A stretch of DNA of 64,000 nt from Pseudomonas sp. Marseille-Q3773 (GCF_916618955.1 NZ_OU745390.1:248001-312000), one strand, 5' to 3'. Shown: positions 17,643 to 27,014, counted from the stretch's first letter. The notes: a model not told the origin generated them from the letters alone. Program-made: numbers and translations.

Positions 17643-17742
17643 GCCGGCCTACTCGCGGGTAAACCCGCTCCCACAGGTTCTCCACAGGCCTTGAAAGCTG
17701 TGCAATACCTGTGGGAGCGGGATTACCCGCGAAAGGGCCGGC
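17643..17742. repeat. REP pair downstream of htrB
   Basis: Units CTCGCGGGTAAACCCGCTCC (17652) and GGAGCGGGATTACCCGCGAA (17713) face each other; outer ends are GCCGGC on both sides. Located between two co-directional genes. Confidence 0.85.
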
Positions 17743-17778
17743 ACTGACAGCACATCATCAATTCCAGGAAGGACTCGT

Positions 17779-18927
17779 ATGGCCCCACCCCCGGTAACCG
17801 GTCTCATCCTTTCTGGCGGTGGCGCCCGTGCCGCCTACCAGGTCGGTGTGCTGGCCGGCATCGCCGAGCTGTTGCCCACGGCCGCGCCCAACCCGTTCCC
17901 GGTTATCGTCGGCACTTCGGCCGGGGCCATCAACGCCGTGACCCTGGCCAGTGGCGCCACGCACTTCCATGACACCGTGCAGAAGCTGACGGCGTTCTGG
18001 CAGAACTTTCGCAGCCACCTGATCATCCGCAGCGACTGGCCGGGCGTGGTCCGCCAGGCCAGCCGCTTCGTTGGCCACAACCTGCTGGGCCTGGGTGGCC
18101 CGGCGCCGGTGGCGTTGCTCGACAGCAGCCCGCTGCGCAGCCTGCTGCAGGCGCATCTGAACCTGGACGGCATCGCCCGTTCCCTCGCTGCCGAACAATT
18201 GCGGGCCGTCGCGGTGACGGCGTTCGGCTATGAGTCCGGCCAGGCAGTCACCTTCTACCAGGGCCGCGGTACCATCGAGGCCTGGTTGCGCCACCGCCGT
18301 ATCGGCATGCCTACGCCGCTGACCATCGACCACCTGCTGGCCAGCGCCGCCATCCCGCTGCTGTTCGCCCCGGTGCAGCTTGGCGATGAGTATTACGGGG
18401 ATGGCGCGGTACGCCAGTCGGCGCCGATCAGCCCGGCCCTGCACCTGGGCGCCAGCCGCGTTCTGGTGGTCGGGGTCAGTGGCAACCCGCAGCGGCCAGC
18501 GCCGCCATTGCCGACCCAACGTGTATTCAGCGGGCAGCAGCCGAGCCTGGCGCAGATCGGCGGGCACATGCTCAACAGCACATTCATCGATAGCCTGGAA
18601 GACGACATCGAACTGCTGCAACGCCTGAACCACCTGAGCCGCCTGTTGCCGGCACACCTCGATGCCCGGCGCCTGGGGCTGGCGCCCATCGACGTGCTGG
18701 TGGTTGCACCCAGCCAGCCGCTGGACGAAATCGCCGCACGCCATCGGCGCGAGTTGCCGGCGGCGTTGCGCCTGTTCCTGCGCGGGCCGGGAGCTACGCG
18801 GACGAGTGGCGCAGGGGTGTTGAGCTACCTGCTGTTCGAGGCCAGCTATTGCAGTGAGCTTATCGAGCTGGGGCGCAGGGACGCCTTGGCCAAGAAGCGC
18901 GAGTTATGCCAGTTCCTCGGTATCTGA
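17779..18927 (+). CDS. Patatin-like phospholipase
   Basis: A 382-residue patatin-fold hydrolase. The oxyanion loop is LILSGGGARAAYQVG (residues 10-24), the nucleophile elbow GTSAGAIN lies near residue 50, and the catalytic dyad Asp is in DGAVRQSAP near residue 210. The family cleaves acyl esters of phospholipids. There is no signal peptide; the N-terminus is short and begins the catalytic domain directly, so a cytoplasmic or membrane-associated location is likely. The ribosome site AGGAAGGA precedes the ATG. Role not known; its neighbours htrB and an MlaA paralogue also concern envelope lipids. Confidence 0.9.
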   Translation: MAPPPVTGLILSGGGARAAYQVGVLAGIAELLPTAAPNPFPVIVGTSAGAINAVTLASGATHFHDTVQKLTAFWQNFRSHLIIRSDWPGVVRQASRFVGHNLLGLGGPAPVALLDSSPLRSLLQAHLNLDGIARSLAAEQLRAVAVTAFGYESGQAVTFYQGRGTIEAWLRHRRIGMPTPLTIDHLLASAAIPLLFAPVQLGDEYYGDGAVRQSAPISPALHLGASRVLVVGVSGNPQRPAPPLPTQRVFSGQQPSLAQIGGHMLNSTFIDSLEDDIELLQRLNHLSRLLPAHLDARRLGLAPIDVLVVAPSQPLDEIAARHRRELPAALRLFLRGPGATRTSGAGVLSYLLFEASYCSELIELGRRDALAKKRELCQFLGI

Positions 18928-18942
18928 TGTTGCCCGTTCAGG

Positions 18943-18970
18943 CCCTATGGCCGGCAAGCCGGCGATAGGG
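18943..18970. terminator. Bidirectional hairpin between convergent genes
   Basis: CCCTAT-gg-CCGGC-aa-GCCGG-cg-ATAGGG forms a stem with a short internal mismatch between the patatin and MlaA-like stops. No clear U-tract on the plus strand. Confidence 0.5.
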
Positions 18971-18982
18971 GCGAGACAGCTT

Positions 18983-19807
18983 TTATTCGGCTATCTGCAG
19001 CTTGCGCGCCTGGGTATACACGTAGCGGACCTTTTCATACTCGAATGGCGAGTTCAGCTGGCCATAGCGGAAGTTGGTGGTATAGCGCTTGTCCACCACG
19101 CGCAGGGCAAAGATTTCCGGGTGGTCGCTGCTGGCTTCGGCCACGTTCAGGTAGTTGACCGCCTGCTCGCCCGCGTAGTCCACCACCAGGCCGGTGGTAT
19201 CGCGTAGGTTCGACGGGCCCAGCACCGGCAGCATCAGGTATGGGCCGTCCGGCACGCCATAGAAGCCCAGGGTCTGGCCGAAGTCTTCGCTCTGGCGCGG
19301 CAGGCCCATCTTGGTCGCCGGGTCCCATAGCCCACCGACACCGATGATGGTGTTGAACATCAGCCGCGCGGTGATCTCCGCCGAGCGCTTGGCCTTGAGC
19401 TGCAACACGCTGTTGAACAGGTTCGGCACATCGCCCAGGTTGTTGAAAAAGTTGCTCACGCCGGTGCGCACGAAGCGCGGCGTGACGTACTGGTAACCGC
19501 TGACCAGCGGCAGCAGCACCCATTGATCGAGGCGGTAGTTGAAGTGGTAGATGCGGCGGTTGATCGACTCCAGCGGGTCGTACACGTTCAGCGCTTCCAG
19601 GGTCGAGCGTTCGAACTCGCGCTGGTCCAGCCCCGGGTTGAATTTCAGCTCGCGCAACGGGTCGAGGAAGCCGTCGGCCTCCGGCGTCAGCGGCGCGCTG
19701 GTGACCTGCGGGTCGGCCTCTATCACGCTGGCACGCGGGGCGGTTTCGGCAGCCAGGGCATGGCCGGCGGCGAACAGGGCAGTGGCAAAGAGGAGTTTGT
19801 TAACCAC
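18983..19807 (-). CDS. MlaA/VacJ-family outer-membrane lipid asymmetry protein, non-lipoprotein form
   Basis: A 274-residue MlaA-family protein. The family extracts misplaced phospholipids from the outer leaflet of the outer membrane. The family core is seen in DPLESINRRIYHFNYRLDQW, then SNFFNNLGDVPNLFNSVLQL and IGVGGLWDPATKMGLPRQSEDFGQTLG. The GTG start has GGAG seven bases upstream and gives a signal peptide (VNKLLFATALFAAGHALAA). Classical MlaA is a lipoprotein, but there is no Cys at the cleavage site here. The start overlaps the stop of the upstream hydrolase gene by eight bases, so the two are coupled. It is probably a paralogue of the main MlaA. Confidence 0.85.
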   Translation of the reverse strand: MVNKLLFATALFAAGHALAAETAPRASVIEADPQVTSAPLTPEADGFLDPLRELKFNPGLDQREFERSTLEALNVYDPLESINRRIYHFNYRLDQWVLLPLVSGYQYVTPRFVRTGVSNFFNNLGDVPNLFNSVLQLKAKRSAEITARLMFNTIIGVGGLWDPATKMGLPRQSEDFGQTLGFYGVPDGPYLMLPVLGPSNLRDTTGLVVDYAGEQAVNYLNVAEASSDHPEIFALRVVDKRYTTNFRYGQLNSPFEYEKVRYVYTQARKLQIAE

Positions 19808-21098
19808 GGAAGAACTCCAGCATGGCGTCACTGTTGACGCGGTAATTGAGGTTGCCGCAATGGCCGCCGTGGGGGTAAAGGGTCAGGCGGTCGCCGAACA
19901 CCTTGCGCAGGAAACCGATGTCGCCCGGGCCGAGGATGACGTCGTCGGCGTTGTGCATCACGGCGATCTTGTCGCTGCTGCGCAGGTAGTCTTCCAGGGC
20001 ATACAGGCTGACCTGGTTGACCAGCTGCAGGATGCTGTTGCCATCGGTGCGGGCGCGCCACATGGGGATGACCTGCTCGGTCATGTAGCAGTCGAAGTCG
20101 CACTGCAGGGCGCGCTTGAAGAACGGCGTGAGGCTGCTGCCCTCGGTGATCGGGAACTTCGGCGGAATGATCAGGCCGCGGCGGTTGATCAGGTCCGAGG
20201 TGAAGGCGATATCGGCTGCGGAGAAGCGGAACGACGTGCCGATCAGCATGGCCATCTGTTCGTTGGACAGGTGCTGGCGCGACTGCTGGAAGTCGTACAG
20301 CAGGGCTTCATTGAGGTCGATGTAGCCCTTTTCCTGGAAGTAGCGGGTCAGCTTGGCCAGCATCAACTCATAGAACGTGGTGCTGCGGTCGATGCCCTTG
20401 ACCTGGGTTTGCACCAGCTTGTCGAGGTTGTTGATCGAGGTGTACAGGTTGACCGGCGGGTTCAGCAGCAGCACGCGCTTGAAATTGAAGCTGCGGCGGG
20501 TTTCGTCCAGGTGGCTGACAAACGCCGCATCCAGTGCCCCCAGGCTGTAGCCGGTGAGGTAGAAGTCGCTGACCGGCAGGCGCGGGTGCTGGGCACGCAC
20601 CGCCTGCATCACCCGGTACATGTCTTCGGCATCTTCCTGGCTGACGCCTGGGGTGGCGAAGCGTGAGGCAGCGCTCATGAAGTCGTAGCTGGTAGGTGAC
20701 GACAGCTGTACCACGTGGAAGCCCGCCTGGTAGAACAGCTTCTTCAGGTATTCGTTGATGCTGCTGCTGTAGGGAGCGCCCGTGCCGGCGATGATGAAGA
20801 TCAACGGTGCCTGGCGGTCCTGACGGGCCAGGCGGTACTTGAGCTTTTTCACCGCCCAGAAGTTGTCGGGCAGGCTGAACTCACGCTCCGGGCGCAGGTT
20901 GAGGCTGTAGTCGGACTGGTTGATTTCGTCATCGCCGGGCAGGGTGGGGCGCTGGTCCGGCGGCGTTGTGGCGATGGTGGCCTCGAACGGGTTGGTCAAG
21001 GGGTAGCCATAGCTCGCGGCGTCGATATCCCGCGCCGAAGCGGCCACAGCCATGAGCAGGCCGCCGAGCAAGGCAGCGAGGCGCAAAGATCGAAGCAT
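19800..21098 (-). CDS. Alpha/beta-hydrolase-fold exported protein, coupled to MlaA-like gene
   Basis: A 432-residue protein with a Sec signal peptide (MLRSLRLAALLGGLLMAVAASA). The mature part has an alpha/beta hydrolase pattern: APLIFIIAGTGAPYSSS resembles the oxyanion strand and loop, GYSLGAL near residue 190 is the nucleophile elbow, and the C-terminal PHGGHCGN may hold the catalytic His. The start follows GGGGGA by five bases. It shares an eight-base overlap with the MlaA-like gene, so a role at the outer membrane or in periplasmic lipid metabolism is plausible (inference). Substrate unknown. Confidence 0.75.
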   Translation of the reverse strand: MLRSLRLAALLGGLLMAVAASARDIDAASYGYPLTNPFEATIATTPPDQRPTLPGDDEINQSDYSLNLRPEREFSLPDNFWAVKKLKYRLARQDRQAPLIFIIAGTGAPYSSSINEYLKKLFYQAGFHVVQLSSPTSYDFMSAASRFATPGVSQEDAEDMYRVMQAVRAQHPRLPVSDFYLTGYSLGALDAAFVSHLDETRRSFNFKRVLLLNPPVNLYTSINNLDKLVQTQVKGIDRSTTFYELMLAKLTRYFQEKGYIDLNEALLYDFQQSRQHLSNEQMAMLIGTSFRFSAADIAFTSDLINRRGLIIPPKFPITEGSSLTPFFKRALQCDFDCYMTEQVIPMWRARTDGNSILQLVNQVSLYALEDYLRSSDKIAVMHNADDVILGPGDIGFLRKVFGDRLTLYPHGGHCGNLNYRVNSDAMLEFFRG

Positions 21099-21288
21099 GT
21101 AATCCCCCAAATGAACGCAAGGTCGAGCAGTGTGCAGGCTAGGACCACGGCGGGCCGGGCAAAGTTGCCAGGCGTGGTGGCCTTTTGTGTACTTGTTATC
21201 TGCAACATAGCTGCAGGGTTGTGATTTTGCCTTACAACCAGGCTTCAGCGATCATGGAAGCTTTCGATGACCGCTATTGGAGAACCGG

Positions 21289-21666
21289 ATGTCTCGTTCG
21301 CTGCCGCCTGCGCTGCTGGTGCTGTTTCTGGGGCTTTGGCTTGCGGCCAGTTATGGCGTGCGCTATGGGCTGATGGAAGACGGGCAGTGGGTAGGGCTGT
21401 GCACGGTGCCGGCGGCGTACTGGCAATGTGAGGTGCGGTCGTTGCTGGGGCTGGGCATTCATCATCAGGTGCTGGCCTGGGGCGGGCTGGGGCTGGCGCT
21501 GCTGGCGCAGGTCATCGGCGGCCGTCGTGGCTGGTGGCTGGCGCTGCTCGGGCTGGTCTTCGCGGTGCCGGCGCTGGTGCTGTATACCGCCAGCATTGCA
21601 ACGTTTGCGCTGGTGCTGGCGGGTTTGCGGTTGGTGCGAAACGCTGGGGCCAGGCCGTCCCGGTAG
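21289..21666 (+). CDS. Small polytopic membrane protein, unknown
   Basis: A 125-residue hydrophobic protein with three or four predicted membrane segments (for example LPPALLVLFLGLWLAASYG and WLALLGLVFAVPALVLYTAS). Two Cys residues (LCTVPAAYWQCEV) lie in the loop after the first segment. The ATG follows TTGGAG. It is divergent from the alpha/beta hydrolase gene, with 190 bp between them. I do not recognise a family. Confidence 0.65.
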   Translation: MSRSLPPALLVLFLGLWLAASYGVRYGLMEDGQWVGLCTVPAAYWQCEVRSLLGLGIHHQVLAWGGLGLALLAQVIGGRRGWWLALLGLVFAVPALVLYTASIATFALVLAGLRLVRNAGARPSR

Positions 21667-21749
21667 GAGCGGCTTCAGCCGCGATCACCGGCAAAGCCGG
21701 TGCCATCCACCGCGTCGCCTGCATCGCGGATAAATCCGCTCCTACCGGG
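21661..21749. repeat. REP pair between convergent genes (TAGGAGCGG variant)
   Basis: Units CGGTAGGAGCGGCTTCAGCC (21661) and ATCCGCTCCTACCG (ending 21747) with an internal CACCGGCAAAGCCGGTG hairpin. Overlaps the stop of the small membrane gene. Confidence 0.75.
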
Positions 21750-21758
21750 TATCTGCTT

Positions 21759-23324
21759 TCAGGCCTTGCGCGTAATCCGCAAGCTCCGCCACAACGCCAC
21801 CGTCATCAGCACACTGACCAGCGCCCACAGCCAGGCCTGCTGGTTCTCCAGCCCTTCCACGAACAACTGCGGCGCCACCCCGGCACCCACGATGAACGCC
21901 AGCAACGCCACTTCCGCCCGCCGCGCCGGTACCGGCCACAGCGCATACACCAGCGCCGGCAAGGCCAGCGCTGCGCTGGGGAAGCTGCGATAGCGTGGGT
22001 CGAATACCATTGCCAGCTGGCTCACCGCGGCGGCAAAGCCGGCCGCCAGCAGCAGCCAGCCCGCCCGTGCCTGCAGCCAGGCGAACAGGCGCTCACGCCA
22101 GCCGGTGCGTCGTGCCAGGGCCAGCACGGCATGGGCCAGTACCAGCAGGTTCAGCCCCGCCAGCAACAGCGCCCACAGCCATTCCCCGGCAAACCGCGCA
22201 TGGGTGCGCATCAGCTCGCCCCACAGCCCCAGGCAGCCTGCGCCAAATGCCGCCAGCAGCGGTAGCAGCAGGGCGGTTGCCGATGTAGCAGGGCGCCCGG
22301 CAAACATCAGCATGGCCGCCGCCAGCAGCGCACTGGCCAGCAACCACTGCGGCCAGGGCGGCAAATTGCTCACTGGCCCTTCGAGCACGCCCTTGTCCTG
22401 CCGCTCGGCATCGTAAAGCCCCCAGTAGCCGCCGACCGCCCCTTCGTTGGCGCGCTTCCAGGGCTGGTCGAACGCCTCGATCAGGTTGTAGCGCCAACCG
22501 TTGCTTTCCGCCATGGCGACGAAGCCGCGAAGGAAACGCGCCTCGTTGACCCGGCTCGGCACCGCCGTCTCGCGCTGGCGGCCTTCGCTGGGCCAGCCGG
22601 TTTCGCCGATCAGGATGTCCTTGGGCGCGAAGCGCGTGCCGAACACCCGCCGCACATCGGCGACGTGGGCCAGGGCTTGATCGATGCCGCGCGGGTCATC
22701 TTCCCAGTACGGCAGCAGGTGGATGGTCAGGAAGTCCACTGCCGGCGCCACTTGCGGGTGCTGCAGCCAGAACTCCCAGACATCGGCGTAGGTCACCGGT
22801 ACCTGCACCTGGCTTTTCACCCGGGCGATCAACTTGGCCAGTTGGGCGCCGGTTACCTCTTTGCGCAGCAGCGTCTCGTTGCCGACGATCACCGCGCTGA
22901 CCACGTCGGGGTTGGCGTTGGCGGCGGCGATCAGCAGCTCGATTTCTTTCTCGGTGTCGGCCGGGTGGGCGTTGACCCAGGCGCCCAGCATCAGCTTCAG
23001 CCCATGTTTGCGGGCCAGCGCCGGAATTGCCTCAAGACCGGTCTGGGAATAGGTGCGGATGCACTGGAATCGCTCGGCGAGCAACGCCAGGTCGGCGTCC
23101 ATGCGTGCCGGGCGCAGGCGGAACGGGCGGTCGTAGGGCGACTGGTCCTTGTCGAACGGTGTGTACGAGGCGCATTGCAGCTTGTGCGTCGGGCTGGCGG
23201 CGTCGGGCAGTTGCACCGGCTTGCCGAGCCCGTACCAGAGCCCTCCCAGTCCGGCCAGGGCGAGCAGGCAGGCAAGCAGGTACAACGGCAGCAGGTGGGC
23301 AGAACGGGGCATCGGGCGGTCCAT
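21759..23324 (-). CDS. GH17-like glucanase/transglycosylase fused to a polytopic membrane domain
   Basis: A 521-residue protein. After one N-terminal membrane anchor (LLPLYLLACLLALAGLGGL) comes a glycoside hydrolase family 17-like domain, about residues 45-310. The acid/base Glu is in IVGNETLLR and the nucleophile Glu in IGETGWPSEG. The C-terminal 200 residues form six or seven hydrophobic segments. Similar proteins are annotated as beta-(1,6)-glucan synthases and are thought to branch or process periplasmic glucans; no GT2 synthase lies next to it here. Start chosen at MDRPMPRS; the next Met, four codons on, is equally possible. It is convergent with the small membrane gene and divergent from betX. 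Confidence 0.85.
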   Translation of the reverse strand: MDRPMPRSAHLLPLYLLACLLALAGLGGLWYGLGKPVQLPDAASPTHKLQCASYTPFDKDQSPYDRPFRLRPARMDADLALLAERFQCIRTYSQTGLEAIPALARKHGLKLMLGAWVNAHPADTEKEIELLIAAANANPDVVSAVIVGNETLLRKEVTGAQLAKLIARVKSQVQVPVTYADVWEFWLQHPQVAPAVDFLTIHLLPYWEDDPRGIDQALAHVADVRRVFGTRFAPKDILIGETGWPSEGRQRETAVPSRVNEARFLRGFVAMAESNGWRYNLIEAFDQPWKRANEGAVGGYWGLYDAERQDKGVLEGPVSNLPPWPQWLLASALLAAAMLMFAGRPATSATALLLPLLAAFGAGCLGLWGELMRTHARFAGEWLWALLLAGLNLLVLAHAVLALARRTGWRERLFAWLQARAGWLLLAAGFAAAVSQLAMVFDPRYRSFPSAALALPALVYALWPVPARRAEVALLAFIVGAGVAPQLFVEGLENQQAWLWALVSVLMTVALWRSLRITRKA

Positions 23325-23520
23325 CGTCAGGCGCAAAAGGTTAGATAGTAGCCCGGCGCCAAACCTTTGGCATGCAAGGATCGCGCAGGTCGGCACTGGA
23401 AGATGGCGCTAATGGCATAGTGCTGTCGCATATGGGCGGGTACAGGTCGCACGTGGAGCAGGTCGCCCGGTGTGGCAGGAAGATGATGCAATCTCCTAGA
23501 CCTGACGAGGGGATGCTTTG

Positions 23521-24381
23521 ATGGCTGCTTTGAGAAAAATGCGACGTTTCCTGGGTGTGGGCACCGCCCTGGTGATGGCCATGAGCGCTGCACAGGCAAT
23601 GGCAAAAGAAGTAAGCATTGGTTACGTGGATGGTTGGGCCGACAGCGTGGCAACCACCAACGTGGCCGCCGAAGTGATCAAGCAGAAGCTCGGCTATGAC
23701 GTGAAGCTGCAGGCTGTGGCCACCGGTATCATGTGGCAGGGCGTGGCCACCGGCAAGCTCGATGCCATGTTGTCGGCCTGGTTGCCGGTGACACATGGCG
23801 AATACTGGGCCAAGAACAAGGACAACGTGGTCGATTACGGCCCCAACTTCAAGGACGCCAAGATTGGCCTGATCGTCCCCGAGTACGTGAAGGCAGTGAG
23901 CATCGCCGACCTCAAGACCGACGATACCTTCAAGCAGAAGATCGTCGGCATCGACGCCGGCTCCGGTGTGATGCTCAAAACCGAGCAGGCCATCAAGGAC
24001 TACGACCTTACCGGCTACAAGCTGCAGGCCAGTTCCGGTGCGGCGATGACGGCAGAACTGGGCCGTGCCTACAACAAGCAGCAATCGATCGCGGTGACCG
24101 GCTGGGTACCGCACTGGATGTTCGCCAAGTGGAAGCTGAAATTCCTCGAAGACCCGAAAGGCGTGTATGGCGCTGCTGAAACCGTGAACAGCATTGGCAG
24201 CAAGGAACTGGCGAGCAAGGCGCCGGAAGTGGCGGAGTTCCTGAAGAAGTTCAGCTGGCAGTCGAAGGACGAGATTGGCGAGGTGATGCTGGCGATCCAG
24301 GAAGGGGCCAAGCCTGAAGCGGCGGCCAAGGACTGGGTGGCCAAGCACCCTGAGCGCGTGAAGGAGTGGACCGGCAAGTAA
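23521..24381 (+). CDS. betX: Choline/betaine-type ABC substrate-binding protein (BetX-like)
   Basis: A 286-residue periplasmic protein of the OpuAC family. The signal peptide (MRRFLGVGTALVMAMSAAQA) is cleaved before KEVSIGYVDGWADS. OpuAC proteins bind quaternary amines in a cage of aromatic residues; Trp-rich segments are present (VDGWADS, IMWQGVA, LSAWLPVTHGEYW, GWVPHWMFAKWK). No permease or ATPase is adjacent, so it probably works with a core transporter encoded elsewhere, as BetX (PA3236) does with CbcWV in P. aeruginosa. Gene name is from recalled synteny with yjcH-actP, so moderately sure. ATG is preceded by GAGGGG. Confidence 0.85.
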   Translation: MAALRKMRRFLGVGTALVMAMSAAQAMAKEVSIGYVDGWADSVATTNVAAEVIKQKLGYDVKLQAVATGIMWQGVATGKLDAMLSAWLPVTHGEYWAKNKDNVVDYGPNFKDAKIGLIVPEYVKAVSIADLKTDDTFKQKIVGIDAGSGVMLKTEQAIKDYDLTGYKLQASSGAAMTAELGRAYNKQQSIAVTGWVPHWMFAKWKLKFLEDPKGVYGAAETVNSIGSKELASKAPEVAEFLKKFSWQSKDEIGEVMLAIQEGAKPEAAAKDWVAKHPERVKEWTGK

Positions 24382-24406
24382 CAACCCGTCAGGGCCAGTT
24401 TTGCTG

Positions 24407-24489
24407 CTTCGCGGGCACGCCCGCTCCCACAGGAACTGCACCGACCTCAAGGGCAGCGAAAATCCTGTGGGAGCGGGCGTGCCCGCGAA
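24407..24489. repeat. REP pair downstream of betX
   Basis: CTTCGCGGGCACGCCCGCTC (24407) and GGAGCGGGCGTGCCCGCGAA (24470) in inverted orientation with a 28-bp spacer. The remaining stretch to 24622 must carry the yjcH-actP promoter; I could not assign its boxes. Confidence 0.85.
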
Positions 24490-24622
24490 TGGGCCTTCAC
24501 TTTGTTACGCAACTGGTAAAACACCGTTGCATCTAAGACTAAGGTCGTCTGGTTGGCGTCCGACAGCCGCATAAAGTAGGGGTCGTGGGTTCTCCCCTAT
24601 CTGTGCTGCTAGGACAAAAACA

Positions 24623-24934
24623 ATGAACGACAGCATTTACCTCTCGATACAAAACAGCCCCCGTTTCAAGGAACTGGTTACCAAGCGCGAACGGTTCGCC
24701 TGGATTCTCTCGGCGATCATGCTCGGCCTGTACTGCGCCTTTATCCTCCTGATCGCCTACGGTCCGCAGATCCTGGGTACCAAGCTCAGCCCGGACTCCT
24801 CGATTACCTGGGGTATTCCCCTGGGCGTCGGCCTGATCGTCTCTGCATTCGTGCTGACCGCCATCTACGTGCGCCGCGCCAATGGCGAGTTCGATGAGCT
24901 GAACAAGGCCATCCTGAAGGAGGCGCAACAATGA
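24623..24934 (+). CDS. yjcH: DUF485 membrane protein YjcH
   Basis: A 103-residue inner-membrane protein with two hydrophobic segments ([20 protein letters not shown] and [20 protein letters not shown]). DUF485 proteins are almost always encoded directly before a sodium:solute symporter for acetate. That is the case here: the stop overlaps the actP start in ATGA. It may help the symporter fold or work. Confidence 0.93.
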   Translation: MNDSIYLSIQNSPRFKELVTKRERFAWILSAIMLGLYCAFILLIAYGPQILGTKLSPDSSITWGIPLGVGLIVSAFVLTAIYVRRANGEFDELNKAILKEAQQ

Positions 24935-26595
24935 TTCGACATGCCAAAACCCTGGCCGTACTGGCCTGCGGTGCCTTCGCACCCGCCGTGTGGGCCGCCG
25001 ATGCCCTGACCGGCGAGGTGCAGAAACAACCGCTGAACGTTTCCGCCATCGCCATGTTCGTGGCCTTTGTCGCCTTTACCCTGGGCATTACCTACTGGGC
25101 TTCCAAGCGCAACAAGTCGGCTTCCGACTACTACGCCGCAGGCGGCAAGATCACAGGTTTCCAGAATGGCCTGGCAATTGCCGGTGACTACATGTCGGCG
25201 GCCTCGTTCCTGGGCATTTCCGCGCTGGTGTTCACTTCCGGCTACGACGGCCTGATCTACTCGATCGGCTTCCTGGTCGGCTGGCCGATCATCCTCTTCC
25301 TGATCGCCGAACGCCTGCGCAACCTGGGCAAGTACACCTTTGCCGACGTGGCCTCGTACCGCCTCGGGCAGAAGGAGATCCGCACCCTGTCGGCCTCCGG
25401 TTCGCTGGTGGTGGTAGCGTTCTACCTGATCGCGCAGATGGTCGGTGCCGGCAAGCTGATCGAGCTGCTGTTCGGCCTGGACTACCACGTGGCGGTCATC
25501 CTGGTCGGTATCCTGATGTGCCTGTACGTACTGTTCGGCGGCATGCTGGCCACCACCTGGGTACAGATCATCAAGGCCGTGCTGCTGCTGTCCGGGGCCA
25601 GCTTCATGGCGCTGATGGTTATGAAGCACGTGGGCTTCGACTTCAACGCCCTGTTCTCCGAAGCGATCAAGGTGCACGCCAAGGGCGAAGCGATCATGAG
25701 CCCGGGCGGCCTGGTCAAGGACCCGATCTCGGCCTTCTCGCTGGGCCTGGCACTGATGTTCGGTACCGCCGGCCTGCCGCATATCCTGATGCGCTTCTTC
25801 ACCGTCGGTGACGCCAAGGAAGCGCGCAAGAGCGTGCTGTATGCCACCGGTTTCATTGGCTACTTCTACATCCTGACCTTCATCATCGGCTTTGGCGCCA
25901 TCCTGCTGGTCAGCACCAACCCGGACTTCAAGGACGCCGCTGGCGCCCTGCTGGGTGGCAACAACATGGCAGCGGTGCACCTGGCCAATGCCGTGGGTGG
26001 CAGCGTGTTCCTCGGCTTCATCTCGGCAGTGGCCTTCGCCACCATCCTGGCGGTGGTTGCCGGCCTCACCCTCGCTGGTGCCTCGGCGGTCTCCCACGAC
26101 CTGTACGCCAGCGTATGGCGCAAGGGCAAGGCCAACGACAAGGACGAGATCCGCGTGTCGAAGATCACCACCGTCGCCCTCGGCGTACTGGCGATCGGCC
26201 TGGGCATCCTGTTCGAGAAGCAAAACATCGCCTTCATGGTCGGCTTGGCGTTCTCCATTGCCGCCAGCTGCAACTTCCCGGTACTGCTGCTCTCGATGTA
26301 CTGGAAGAAGCTGACCACCCGTGGCGCCATGATCGGCGGCTGGCTGGGCCTGGTCAGTGCAGTGACGCTGATGATCCTCGGCCCGACCATCTGGGTACAG
26401 ATCCTCGGCCACGAGAAGCCGATCTACCCGTACGAGTATCCGGCACTGTTCTCGATGCTGATCGCCTTCGTCGGTATCTGGTTCTTCTCGATCACCGACA
26501 AGTCCAAGGCTGCTGAAGACGAACGTGCGCTGTTCTTCCCGCAGTTCGTGCGTTCGCAGACTGGCCTGGGGGCATCGGGCGCTGTTTCGCACTGA
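24931..26595 (+). CDS. actP: Cation/acetate symporter ActP
   Basis: A 554-residue sodium:solute symporter. The N-terminal cleavable or extra segment ([15 protein letters not shown]) is typical of ActP. It is followed by about thirteen hydrophobic segments, with [20 protein letters not shown] and the [11 protein letters not shown] loop of the acetate branch. It imports acetate and possibly other short monocarboxylates such as pyruvate or glycolate. Co-translated with yjcH. A strong terminator follows 14 bp after the stop. Confidence 0.93.
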   Translation: MIRHAKTLAVLACGAFAPAVWAADALTGEVQKQPLNVSAIAMFVAFVAFTLGITYWASKRNKSASDYYAAGGKITGFQNGLAIAGDYMSAASFLGISALVFTSGYDGLIYSIGFLVGWPIILFLIAERLRNLGKYTFADVASYRLGQKEIRTLSASGSLVVVAFYLIAQMVGAGKLIELLFGLDYHVAVILVGILMCLYVLFGGMLATTWVQIIKAVLLLSGASFMALMVMKHVGFDFNALFSEAIKVHAKGEAIMSPGGLVKDPISAFSLGLALMFGTAGLPHILMRFFTVGDAKEARKSVLYATGFIGYFYILTFIIGFGAILLVSTNPDFKDAAGALLGGNNMAAVHLANAVGGSVFLGFISAVAFATILAVVAGLTLAGASAVSHDLYASVWRKGKANDKDEIRVSKITTVALGVLAIGLGILFEKQNIAFMVGLAFSIAASCNFPVLLLSMYWKKLTTRGAMIGGWLGLVSAVTLMILGPTIWVQILGHEKPIYPYEYPALFSMLIAFVGIWFFSITDKSKAAEDERALFFPQFVRSQTGLGASGAVSH

Positions 26596-26609
26596 TCCTC
26601 ACGGCAATG

Positions 26610-26638
26610 AAAAAACCGCGCTTCGGCGCGGTTTTTTC
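26610..26638 (+). terminator. Rho-independent terminator of yjcH-actP
   Basis: AAAAAACCGCG-CTTCGG-CGCGGTTTTTT: GC stem, stable UUCG-type loop and a T6 tract. The symmetric A/T runs let it also serve the convergent small gene. Confidence 0.93.
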
Positions 26639-26650
26639 CTGTCTGCGGCG

Positions 26651-26803
26651 CTAGATCATGCCTAGCAGCAACAACACCAGCAGGATCACCAGCACCACGC
26701 CGATGATGCCGGACGGGCCGTAGCCCCAGCTGCGTGAATGTGGGAAGACCGGTAAGCCACCAATCAACAGCAGAATCAGGATGATGATCAGAATCGTGGT
26801 CAT
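26651..26803 (-). CDS. DUF3309 small hydrophobic protein
   Basis: A 50-residue protein, MTTILIIILILLLIGGLPVF...GYGPSGIIGVVLVILLVLLLLG. Two hydrophobic segments flank a GYGPSG turn, the pattern of the DUF3309 family. The ATG is preceded by AAGGA. Function unknown; such proteins are widespread in proteobacteria. The open frame extends 40 codons upstream without a credible start. Confidence 0.75.
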   Translation of the reverse strand: MTTILIIILILLLIGGLPVFPHSRSWGYGPSGIIGVVLVILLVLLLLGMI

Positions 26804-27014
26804 GACGGAGTCCTTGCGTGGTTGGGGGTCAAGGGCCTCGGACTGCTGGCCTCTTGTAAATTGGGACCGACGCCGCTTGGGAAAGATTCCATTCGTGTAC
26901 CGACAGGGCTGGCACGGACGCATGCTGCCCCATTCACTACCCTGATGAACCCTGCCGTTACCCAGGCCCTTGTTTAGACTTCAGTCACTCTTCATGCAAA
27001 CAAGGCCAGCCACC

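Noticed and set aside
19807..19831. Upstream start for the MlaA-like gene (MTPCWSSSVV)
   Set aside because: No ribosome site, disrupts the signal peptide n-region, and the Cys is not in a lipobox.
26910..26926. Sigma-54-like promoter TGGCACGGACGCATGCT
   Set aside because: The GG and GC elements are separated by 11 bases instead of 10, which normally abolishes sigma-54 recognition; no bacterial enhancer-binding gene is nearby.
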